This document shows positions 1 through 5,751 of a stretch of 16,667 nucleotides of DNA, one piece after another. Position numbers and translations under genes: made by a program. The notes below the pieces were generated by a model that did no database searches, had not been told where the DNA came from, and saw only the letters and a list, made by a program, of their open reading frames with translations. The stretch comes from Bacillota bacterium (GTDB lineage Bacteria; Bacillota; Bacilli; Lactobacillales; Streptococcaceae). The first letter of the stretch is position 1. Every line of letters begins with the position of its first letter. Location: contig JAJXWC010000029.1 in the NCBI GenBank assembly GCA_021781855.1, positions 1 through 16,667 on the forward strand. Reading direction: 5' to 3'.

Positions 1-2
1 TT

Positions 3-242
3 TTGGCGCCTGGTGAGCGAATCACGCCAGATATTGTGCAATACATCACCTATGCCAAAGAAAAAGGATGTTTGATTACGGGCACGGAAGATTTGGAAGT
101 TAAAAAATTGAATGTACTCAAGATATTAGAAGGAGCGCTTAGAAATAATGAAAATCAGAGGATTATGCGTTTGTCGGGCGTTCTAATTTGTCTGTTTTCA
201 TCTATCTCAGAAGTGCGTGCTAATTCCTCTGGGTGGGATTAG
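3..242 (+). CDS. speA: C-terminal end of an Orn/Lys/Arg decarboxylase (speA-like), partial
   Basis: This is the 3' end of a gene that begins before the window. The first ~40 visible residues (LAPGERITPDIVQYI, then ITGTEDLEVKKLNV) match the conserved C-terminal end of fold-type-I, PLP-dependent ornithine/lysine/arginine decarboxylases, where a PGERIT segment precedes a helix and a G-x-D/E-D turn. The active site is not in view, so the substrate cannot be read from the sequence. The agmatinase-family gene downstream favours arginine decarboxylation to agmatine. The last ~25 residues (after NNENQ) do not look like the family, and the final codons and stop fall inside a hairpin repeat at 213-248, so the tail is probably repeat-derived. 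The family is fairly secure; arginine specificity is inferred. Confidence 0.75.
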   Translation: MAPGERITPDIVQYITYAKEKGCLITGTEDLEVKKLNVLKILEGALRNNENQRIMRLSGVLICLFSSISEVRANSSGWD

Positions 243-250
243 CAGCACTA
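203..250 (-). repeat. Hairpin module of the intergenic repeat family, overlapping the decarboxylase stop
   Basis: This is a near-perfect hairpin: GTGC (213-216) pairs with GCAC (245-248), and TGCTAATTCC (218-227) pairs with GGATTAGCA (236-244). Read on the minus strand it matches the 3'-terminal hairpin of the repeat copy at 7296-7331 (GTGCTGCTTATTCC ... GGAATTAGCA-AGCAC) and the one at 15493-15540. The flank TATCTCA-AGTGCGTGCTAA is also shared with 16123-16143. The decarboxylase stop codon (240-242) lies in its right arm. Confidence 0.6.
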
Positions 251-438
251 TCTCCGCAGCTTTGCTACTACGAATGACGAGAGCTTTGCTCTCTTTATCC
301 GCAACCTTAACAGCACACTACGAAAGATGAGAGCTTTGCTCTCTATCTACAACCTCAACAGTACACTGTACTGTTGAGCTGTTAAGGTCGCTAATAGAGT
401 AAACGAAGTTTGCATCTTTCGTAGCAAAGTGGAGATAG
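248..438. repeat. BOX-like tandem and inverted repeat cluster
   Basis: Two direct ~50-bp units start at CTACGAA (268 and 318). Each holds the same hairpin GAGAGC-TTT-GCTCTC (279-293 and 329-343), followed by an ACAACCTCAACAG-like segment. A third, inverted and diverged unit ends at 424 (CATCTTTCGTAG). Nested pairings run through the region: 248-273 with 419-438, GCAACCTTAACAGC (301-314) with GCTGTTAAGGTCGC (378-391), and CTCAACAGTAC (354-364) with GTACTGTTGAG (368-378). The string TCTATCTACAACCTC followed by an ACAGT/ACTGT hairpin closely resembles boxB of the pneumococcal BOX element as I remember it. No protein is encoded here. Confidence 0.65.
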
Positions 439-445
439 AGCGAAT

Positions 446-604
446 GGATACCGTGGGTGGACAGGGTAACCTCATATCAAAGATGTTAAGCAGACTGTTG
501 CGGCTTCAGCCGCTTACAGGTCGCTTAGTTTGTTCACCTAGAGGTTGTACTCTAAATTTAGTGAGAGTTTCAACTCCCACTAAATAAGTCTCTGCTTCAT
601 TTTT
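446..604 (-). repeat. Structured intergenic repeat, boxC-like module, copy 1
   Basis: It is closely similar to 13697-13874: both share CTCATATCAAAGATGT, AAGCAGACTGTTG, CACCTAGAGG and ACTAAATAAGTCTCTGCTT. It folds into a stem AAGC-A-GACTGT / ACAGGTC-GCTT with an extra tip hairpin GCGGC-TTCA-GCCGC (500-513) that copy 2 lacks, a TAGAG/CTCTA hairpin, and a 12-bp stem 556-567 / 574-585. On the minus strand its AGCGACCTGTAAGC ... TCTTTGATATGAG resembles boxC of BOX elements. It lies just upstream of speE and may form part of that gene's leader or separate it from the decarboxylase. I see no convincing promoter between 600 and 640. Confidence 0.65.
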
Positions 605-639
605 GCGAACCCAAACTCAATTATAGAAAGAAACGACTG

Positions 640-1506
640 ATGCAAGATAAAAATATGCAGCTCTGGTTTTCAGAAGCGCAAACTCCTCATGTGGATTTCA
701 GCTTGAAAATCAATAAGGTACTCTATACAGGAGAGTCTGAATATCAGCGGATTGACGTGCTTGAATCTCCAGAATTTGGACGCGTTTTGACGCAAAATGG
801 TCAGATTACTTTAACGGAAAAAGATGAGTTCATCTATCGGGAAATGATGGTTCATGTGCCACTTGCTGTCAATCCTGAAATTAAGAAAGTTTTGATTATT
901 GGTGCTGAGGATGGCGGATTCGTGCACGATTTGGTACAATATCCGTCTGTTGAACAAATTGATTTGGTGACTACAGACCCTAAAATGGTTGAAGTCTGCA
1001 AAGAATATCTACCTGATATTGCAGCAAAATTAGATGATGAAAAAGTGACGATTTTTTATGAAGATGCGTTGCGTTTTGTTCGCCAAAAAGAAGAAGTCTA
1101 TGATTTGATTTTGGTGGATTCAGTTGACCCATTTGGCGCAGGTGAAATCTTGTTTACAAAAGAATTTTACGGAAATTGTTTTCGTGCATTGACAAGTGCT
1201 GGGATTTTGATTAATCAGCACGAAAGTCCCTTTTACGAGGAAGAAGCAGCGACCATGCAGACCGTGCATCGGCGGATTGTGCAGACTTTCCCGATTGTCA
1301 AGATTTATCAGGCACATATTCCATCTTATCCGTCAGGGCATTGGCTGTTTGGCTTTGCCAGCAAGAAACTGCATCCGACAGGAGATTTGAAAGCTGAAAA
1401 ATGGCATGGTTTGGGCCTGAAAACGAAATATTATAATACCAGACTGCATGTCGGCGCTTTTGCCTTACCGACTTACGTGGAGGAATTACTGAAAGATGTT
1501 GAATAA
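640..1506 (+). CDS. speE: Spermidine synthase-family aminopropyltransferase (SpeE-like)
   Basis: At 288 aa this has the usual SpeE length and a complete Rossmann-like methyltransferase-type fold. Family landmarks are an N-terminal beta domain with SEYQ (33-36), QNGQITL (53-59), the nucleotide-binding loop at 84-93, DSVDP (160-164), LFTKEFY (171-177), HESPF (194-198) and YPSGHW (230-235). SpeE enzymes transfer an aminopropyl group from decarboxylated SAM to putrescine. Key positions are altered: the usual GGGDGG loop reads GAEDGG (88-93), and the acidic VEID motif that contacts the ribose reads VTTD (110-113). No speD is in view. The enzyme may therefore use another donor or be a weak or regulatory member. 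The start at 640 has a weak GAAAG ribosome site; ATG 655 is an alternative. Its end overlaps the next gene by 11 nt. Confidence 0.85.
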   Translation: MQDKNMQLWFSEAQTPHVDFSLKINKVLYTGESEYQRIDVLESPEFGRVLTQNGQITLTEKDEFIYREMMVHVPLAVNPEIKKVLIIGAEDGGFVHDLVQYPSVEQIDLVTTDPKMVEVCKEYLPDIAAKLDDEKVTIFYEDALRFVRQKEEVYDLILVDSVDPFGAGEILFTKEFYGNCFRALTSAGILINQHESPFYEEEAATMQTVHRRIVQTFPIVKIYQAHIPSYPSGHWLFGFASKKLHPTGDLKAEKWHGLGLKTKYYNTRLHVGAFALPTYVEELLKDVE

Positions 1507-2350
1507 AAATGTTGAAACCTTTATCGCTTGCGATAAATCCTATGAGGAAGCAGAAATTGTGCTCTGGGGGGCACCTTTTGACTCGACGACTTCTTTTCGT
1601 CCGGGCGCTCGTTTTGGCTCGGCTGCAATTCGTCACGAGAGTTTCGGGATTGAGACCTATTCGCCTTATCTGGATAAGGACTTGGACGAGGACACGAAGG
1701 TTTTTGATGCGGGAGATTTAGAGCTTGTATTTGGTGATTCACCACAGGTTTTGGCGCAAGTCGCAGAGATGACCAAAACGATTGTGGCTGATGGGAAAAT
1801 TCCTTTTATGATTGGCGGGGAGCATTCACTGAGCTCAGCGCCTGTGACGGTTTTAGCCGAAAAATATCCTGATTTGCACCTGATTCATTTTGATGCGCAC
1901 ACCGATTTGCGTGAGGATTATTTGGGTAATATCTGGTCGCACGCCAGTGTAATCAAACGTTGCTGGGAAAAGCTTGGCGACGGACGGATTCATTCTTTTG
2001 GGATTCGTTCGGGCGAAAAAGCCGAATTTTACTGGGCAAATGAGCACATTGATTTGCACAAATTTAATTTTGACGGACTTGACGAAGTGATTGAGCAGTT
2101 GAAAGGAAAGCCTGTGTATTTTACGCTGGACTTGGATGTGCTTGACCCGTCTATTTTCCCAGGTACGGGCACACCAGAAGCAGGCGGCGTTAGCTTTGAA
2201 GCTTTGCGTACTGCACTTGAAAAACTTTCTGCGCTCCATATTGTCGGGCTAGACATGATGGAGTTGGCACCGCACTACGACCACTCAGGTGCTTCAACGG
2301 CTGTGGCGGTTAAGATGGTGCGGGAGATTTTGTTGGGGCTGAGTAAGTGA
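1496..2350 (+). CDS. speB: Agmatinase / ureohydrolase family protein
   Basis: This 284-aa protein has the arginase/agmatinase fold and all the expected manganese ligands: GGEH (107-110), DAHTD (133-137) and DLDVLDP (212-218), plus the GTGTPEAGG loop (223-231) and the late MELAPHYD (255-262). The family hydrolyses a guanidino group and releases urea; agmatine to putrescine is the expected reaction. The start overlaps the end of speE by 11 nt, with GGAGG about 11 nt upstream inside speE, which suggests translational coupling. In the related pneumococcal cluster, as I recall it, this step is done by agmatine deiminase plus N-carbamoylputrescine amidase, so this looks like a one-enzyme replacement. 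An alternative substrate is aminopropylagmatine, which would give spermidine directly. Confidence 0.85.
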   Translation: MLNKNVETFIACDKSYEEAEIVLWGAPFDSTTSFRPGARFGSAAIRHESFGIETYSPYLDKDLDEDTKVFDAGDLELVFGDSPQVLAQVAEMTKTIVADGKIPFMIGGEHSLSSAPVTVLAEKYPDLHLIHFDAHTDLREDYLGNIWSHASVIKRCWEKLGDGRIHSFGIRSGEKAEFYWANEHIDLHKFNFDGLDEVIEQLKGKPVYFTLDLDVLDPSIFPGTGTPEAGGVSFEALRTALEKLSALHIVGLDMMELAPHYDHSGASTAVAVKMVREILLGLSK

Positions 2351-2365
2351 GATAAGGGGAAAAAG

Positions 2366-2797
2366 ATGCTTGGGATAGATGCAGTTGTTTCAGATGCTTT
2401 AGCGGCATCAGAATGTTATCAAAAAGTTTTTGGTGCAGAAGTTTTAAAGCAGACGAATCCAAGCCTGAATCCTTTATTCAATGAGGTCGTCATAGCGATT
2501 TATGGCGTACAGTTCCATTTGTTTGATGAATTTCAAAAAGTGGGCTGGATTGCTCCGACCAATCAAAACTATCCAAGTTGGTTTAATCTTGTTGTAGAAA
2601 ACGCAACAGAACTCTATGGAAGAACACTGGATGAAGGCTTTGAAATCGTAGTTCCACTTAGTGAAGATAAGCAACTTGGCGTATTGAATGCTGTGGTGAA
2701 AGATTCATTTGGCTACACTTGGGTCATTGAGCAAATCGTGAGAGAAATCAGTTTTGCTGAACGTTGTGAGATTTTAGCGAGTAGATTTGAAAAATAG
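2366..2797 (+). CDS. VOC / PhnB-like glyoxalase-fold protein
   Basis: This 143-aa protein has the vicinal-oxygen-chelate fold of the PhnB-like group: a paired beta-alpha-beta-beta-beta layout, YQKVFGAEVL (18-27), FHLFDE (50-55) and the characteristic DSFGYTWVIEQ near residue 113-123. Members bind metals or small molecules in diverse roles (resistance, isomerases, dioxygenases), so no substrate can be assigned. AAGGGG lies about 8 nt before the ATG. It starts 15 nt after the ureohydrolase gene and so is probably co-transcribed, but a direct role in polyamine synthesis is not evident. It may be a passenger gene, as the macro-domain remnant directly downstream also appears to be. Confidence 0.8.
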   Translation: MLGIDAVVSDALAASECYQKVFGAEVLKQTNPSLNPLFNEVVIAIYGVQFHLFDEFQKVGWIAPTNQNYPSWFNLVVENATELYGRTLDEGFEIVVPLSEDKQLGVLNAVVKDSFGYTWVIEQIVREISFAERCEILASRFEK

Positions 2798-2810
2798 AAG
2801 CGAGAAAAAA

Positions 2811-2996
2811 ATGCGCTCAAAAATTCAACTTATCCGTGAAGGTATCACGAAGGTAAAAGCTGATGTAATCGTCAGTACGGCGAACAGTTCATTATTGGAC
2901 GGTGTGTTGATGATGGCATACACCGAGCAGGTGTTATCGGTTTCTTTCACAGATGAAGACCATTCGATTTTATTAGAGAAAGCAAAGGAAAAATAA
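2811..2996 (+). pseudogene. Remnant of a macro-domain (ADP-ribose-binding) gene
   Basis: From ATG 2811 the frame reads KIQLIREGITKVKADVIVST then ANSSLL, matching the start of macro domains (I-x-L-x-x-GDIT-x-hydrophobic-x-VDAIVNAANSSLL). The glycine-rich ADP-ribose loop that should follow is not in this frame. It appears in another frame as CVDDGIHRAG around 2900-2929, which matches the family's GVDGAIHRAAG, so a frameshift sits near 2895-2900. The end (FTDEDHSILLEKAKEK, original frame) resembles the family's C-terminal DEE-x-Y region. About 100 central residues are absent. The open frame could still give a 61-aa peptide, which lacks the binding loop. Its stop is 1 nt before the next start, so it may serve only as a coupling leader. 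Confidence 0.55.
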
Positions 2997-2997
2997 A

Positions 2998-4197
2998 ATG
3001 TCAAAAACATTAGTTATCGGTGCTGGCGGCGTTGCGAGTGTTGCCATTCACAAGATGGTGCAAAATCATGAGGTGTTCAGCGAGATTATGATTGCTTCGC
3101 GCACGAAAGCGAAATGTGATGCGCTCAAGGAAAAGCTGGACGGACAAGGCACGATTATTCATACTGCGCAAGTTGATGCGGATCATACAGATGAGCTGAT
3201 TGCGCTTATCAATGATTTTCAGCCGGAAGTTGTGGTCAATCTGGCGCTGCCTTATCAGGATTTGACGATTATGGACGCTTGTTTGGCGACGAAGACGCAC
3301 TATGTGGATACGGCGAACTATGAGCCGAAAGATTTGGCGAAGTTCGAGTATTCTTGGCAATGGGCTTATCGTAAAAAGTTTGAAGAAGCGGGAATCACAG
3401 CGCTTTTGGGGACTGGATTTGACCCCGGTGTGACGGGTGTTTTCTCGGCTTATGCTCTTAAACATCAGTTTGATGAGATTAACACCATTGACATTTTAGA
3501 CTGCAATGGCGGCGACCACGGCTATCCTTTCGCAACGAATTTCAATCCTGAAATCAATATTCGTGAGGTCTCTGCGAAAGGTTCTTATTGGGAAAACGGT
3601 GCTTGGGTGGAGACGGAGCCGATGGAAATCAAGCGTCAGTACGACTTTGAGGGTGTAGGCGAAAAGGATATGTACCTCCTACATCACGAGGAGTTGGAGT
3701 CGCTCGGACTCAATATTCCGGGCATCAAGCGGATTCGTTTCTTCATGACTTTTGGCGAGAGTTATTTGACGCATCTGAAAGTGCTGGAAAATGTCGGGAT
3801 GACTTCGATTGAGCCTGTTTTGTTTGAAGGACATGAGATTATTCCGATTCAGTTTTTGAAAGCTTTGCTGCCTGACCCTGCTTCGCTTGGTCCACGGACG
3901 AAAGGCAAGACCAATATCGGCTGTATTTTTGTCGGGAAAAAAGATGGTGTGGAAAAAACTTATCGACTTTATAACATCTGCGACCATGAGGAGGCTTATG
4001 CCGAGGTTGGTTCGCAGGCAGTTTCTTACACGACAGGCGTTCCTGCGATGATTGGTGCCATGCTTGTCCTGACGGGACAATGGCAAAAATCGGGTGTTTA
4101 CAATGTTGAAGAATTTGACCCAGACCCTTATATGGCGGCGCTGAACAAGTGGGGACTGCCGTGGATTGAGGATTTTGCACCAACTTTGGTGGATTAA
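2998..4197 (+). CDS. Carboxy(nor)spermidine dehydrogenase, saccharopine dehydrogenase family
   Basis: This 399-aa protein has an N-terminal Rossmann fold with GAGGVAS (8-14) and ASRT after the second strand (33-36), which suggests NADPH. Family motifs follow: NLALPYQD (81-88), HYVDTANYE (101-109) and GFDPGVTG (140-147), then the saccharopine-dehydrogenase C-terminal domain. The length and motifs fit carboxynorspermidine/carboxyspermidine dehydrogenase rather than lysine-pathway saccharopine dehydrogenase. It reductively condenses aspartate beta-semialdehyde with a di- or polyamine (putrescine, or agmatine in the cyanobacterial route). AAAGGA lies before the ATG. The nspC homologue two frames downstream and the aspartate kinase after it support the assignment. 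The amine substrate is not readable from sequence. Confidence 0.85.
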   Translation: MSKTLVIGAGGVASVAIHKMVQNHEVFSEIMIASRTKAKCDALKEKLDGQGTIIHTAQVDADHTDELIALINDFQPEVVVNLALPYQDLTIMDACLATKTHYVDTANYEPKDLAKFEYSWQWAYRKKFEEAGITALLGTGFDPGVTGVFSAYALKHQFDEINTIDILDCNGGDHGYPFATNFNPEINIREVSAKGSYWENGAWVETEPMEIKRQYDFEGVGEKDMYLLHHEELESLGLNIPGIKRIRFFMTFGESYLTHLKVLENVGMTSIEPVLFEGHEIIPIQFLKALLPDPASLGPRTKGKTNIGCIFVGKKDGVEKTYRLYNICDHEEAYAEVGSQAVSYTTGVPAMIGAMLVLTGQWQKSGVYNVEEFDPDPYMAALNKWGLPWIEDFAPTLVD

Positions 4198-4204
4198 ATA
4201 ATAA

Positions 4205-4525
4205 ATGGCAAAATATTTTATTCGCTATATGATTGAGTGGGGCGGTACAAGTTTTTGGGGAATGAATGAAATAGCACAGAAGAGCTATAATTATCCTATT
4301 CAGATTTCTGAATTGCCCCTTTCAGAAGCACTAAAAACTGAATTGTACCAGTTGGAAGCAGAGTATCAAACTGCTTTGGATTGGGACTACCCTCCGAATC
4401 CTTCGCCTTGGACAGAGAAGCATAAAAAAGACTTTGATGAACGAGCGCATCAAGCTTATGAGCGTGTCAAGGTGGAACTAGGAAGGGATTATGATGGGGT
4501 GTATGATGTTAAAATTGTGGAATGA
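4205..4525 (+). CDS. Small acidic protein of unknown function
   Basis: This 106-aa soluble protein has no signal peptide or membrane segment. It starts MAKYFIRYMIEWGGTSFWG and contains LDWDYPPNPSPW (58-69), followed by a charged helical region ending in VYDVKIVE. The layout (a beta start with W/G-rich turn, a DYPP-x-PSPW turn, then a helix with E/R heptads) is one I associate with small hypothetical or immunity-like proteins, but I do not recognise a named family. It begins 7 nt after the dehydrogenase gene, with its ribosome site (GGTGG) inside that gene, and sits between the two consecutive enzymes of spermidine synthesis. It could be an insert or a helper; no function is proposed. Confidence 0.7.
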   Translation: MAKYFIRYMIEWGGTSFWGMNEIAQKSYNYPIQISELPLSEALKTELYQLEAEYQTALDWDYPPNPSPWTEKHKKDFDERAHQAYERVKVELGRDYDGVYDVKIVE

Positions 4526-4611
4526 TTGCTAGAAACGTCATCATTGACCCTGATGAATACTTGCCTAATAAAAGTTGTGAACCGTCAAACATAGAAAGTA
4601 AAAAATGCTAG
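4522..4611 (+). CDS. Possible 29-codon coupling ORF bridging to nspC
   Basis: ATG 4522 overlaps the preceding stop in an ATGA arrangement (4522-4525). The frame reads MIARNVIIDPDEYLPNKSC and onward to a TAG at 4609-4611, which overlaps the start of nspC (4605) by 7 nt. Both ends are therefore positioned for translational coupling across a gap that otherwise lacks a good ribosome site for nspC. It may be a coding leader, a decayed remnant, or chance. No homologue is recognised. Confidence 0.25.
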   Translation: MIARNVIIDPDEYLPNKSCEPSNIESKKC

Positions 4612-5726
4612 AAACACCTTATTACTACGTCGATGAGGCGCTCCTCATCAAAAACCTCGAAATCTTAAAGTCGGTCAAAGCGCGGACGGGAGCAAAAATT
4701 CTGCTGGCGCAAAAGGCTTTTTCCATGTTCAGCCTTTATCCGCTGATTGCGGAGTATCTGGACGGGACGACAGCCTCATCTTTACATGAAGTCAAACTTG
4801 GTCATGATGAGTTTGGCGGCGAAACACATATTTTTTCACCAGCATACATCGAGCGTGAGTTTGATGAAATTTTGGAAAATTGTGAACATCTGGTCTTCAA
4901 CTCAATGGCGCAATGGCAGAAATTTGGCACACGGGCTTTAGCGGCGGGTAAGGATTGTGGATTGCGAATTAACCCTGAATTTTCGACGCAAGGAGCAGAA
5001 CATGCTATCTATGACCCCGCAGCAGCAGGTTCACGACTGGGTGTGACTTTGGCAAATTTGACCAATCAAGATTTGACAGGATTGTCAGGGCTGCATTTTC
5101 ACACGCTTTGTGAGCAAAATGCAGATGCGTTGGTCGCTACGCTTGTGGCTGTCGAGGAAAAATTCGGCGATTTGCTTTATCAGATGAAATGGCTCAATCT
5201 GGGTGGCGGCCATCATATTACTCGTGCAGACTATGATATTGATACACTTGTCTCGGAAATTAATCGGTTGAAAGCCAAATATGACCTGCAGATTTATCTG
5301 GAGCCGGGCGAAGCGGTCGTGCTGGATACAGGATTTCTTGATGCAACGGTCATTGATTTTGTCGAAAATGCAAGTGTGATAAACGCAATTTTGGACACTT
5401 CAGCGGCAACGCATATGCCTGATGTCATCGAGATGCCCTATCGGCCCTTTGTGGAAAATTCTGCCGAGGTAGGTGTCAAAGCACACACTTATAGGCTGGG
5501 AGGGCCGTCTTGTTTGGCAGGCGACATTATCGGCGATTATTCGTTTGATGTGCCTTTGAAAGTTGGCGACATTCTGACTTTCACGGACATGGCGCATTAT
5601 TCAATGGTCAAAAACACCACATTCAATGGTATTGCGCTGCCCAGCATTGCCATTAAGCGAAAAAATGGTGAAATGGAAGTGGTCAAATCATTCGGTTATG
5701 AAGATTTTAAAATGAGATTGTCCTGA
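4605..5726 (+). CDS. nspC: Carboxy(nor)spermidine decarboxylase
   Basis: This 373-aa alanine-racemase-fold, PLP-dependent decarboxylase shows LLAQKAFSMF with the Schiff-base lysine K37, DGTTASSLHEVKLG (53-66), GLHFHTLCEQ (162-171), NLGGGHH (198-204), EPGEAV (233-238), DTSAATHMPDVIEMPYR (264-280) and GPSCLAGDIIGDY (300-312) with the catalytic-type cysteine C303. These are hallmark motifs of carboxynorspermidine/carboxyspermidine decarboxylase, which removes CO2 from the condensation product to give (nor)spermidine. The ribosome site is weak (GAAAG), so translation may depend on coupling to the short upstream frame. The aspartate kinase starts 25 nt downstream. The equivalent enzyme for carboxyaminopropylagmatine belongs to the same family and cannot be excluded. 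Confidence 0.9.
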   Translation: MLETPYYYVDEALLIKNLEILKSVKARTGAKILLAQKAFSMFSLYPLIAEYLDGTTASSLHEVKLGHDEFGGETHIFSPAYIEREFDEILENCEHLVFNSMAQWQKFGTRALAAGKDCGLRINPEFSTQGAEHAIYDPAAAGSRLGVTLANLTNQDLTGLSGLHFHTLCEQNADALVATLVAVEEKFGDLLYQMKWLNLGGGHHITRADYDIDTLVSEINRLKAKYDLQIYLEPGEAVVLDTGFLDATVIDFVENASVINAILDTSAATHMPDVIEMPYRPFVENSAEVGVKAHTYRLGGPSCLAGDIIGDYSFDVPLKVGDILTFTDMAHYSMVKNTTFNGIALPSIAIKRKNGEMEVVKSFGYEDFKMRLS

Positions 5727-5751
5727 CTTTTTTGTCAAAAATGGAGAAAAA

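Noticed and set aside
268..367. Tandem 50-bp units as a CRISPR array
   Set aside because: There are only two units, without unique spacers of constant length, and each unit has internal hairpins and an inverted third copy. No cas gene is nearby.
203..604. Insertion sequence or MITE of a known transposase
   Set aside because: No transposase, no clean terminal inverted repeats and no evident target duplication. The modular hairpin structure fits a BOX-like repeat better.
1120..1636. Minus-strand ORFs over speE and speB
   Set aside because: They are opposite well-supported enzyme genes, with low-complexity or basic translations and no ribosome sites. The same holds for the other minus-strand ORFs opposite CASDH, nspC, cysE, cysS and mnmG.
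2998..4197. Lysine-pathway saccharopine dehydrogenase
   Set aside because: The superfamily is the same, but the motifs, length and pairing with nspC fit carboxy(nor)spermidine dehydrogenase.
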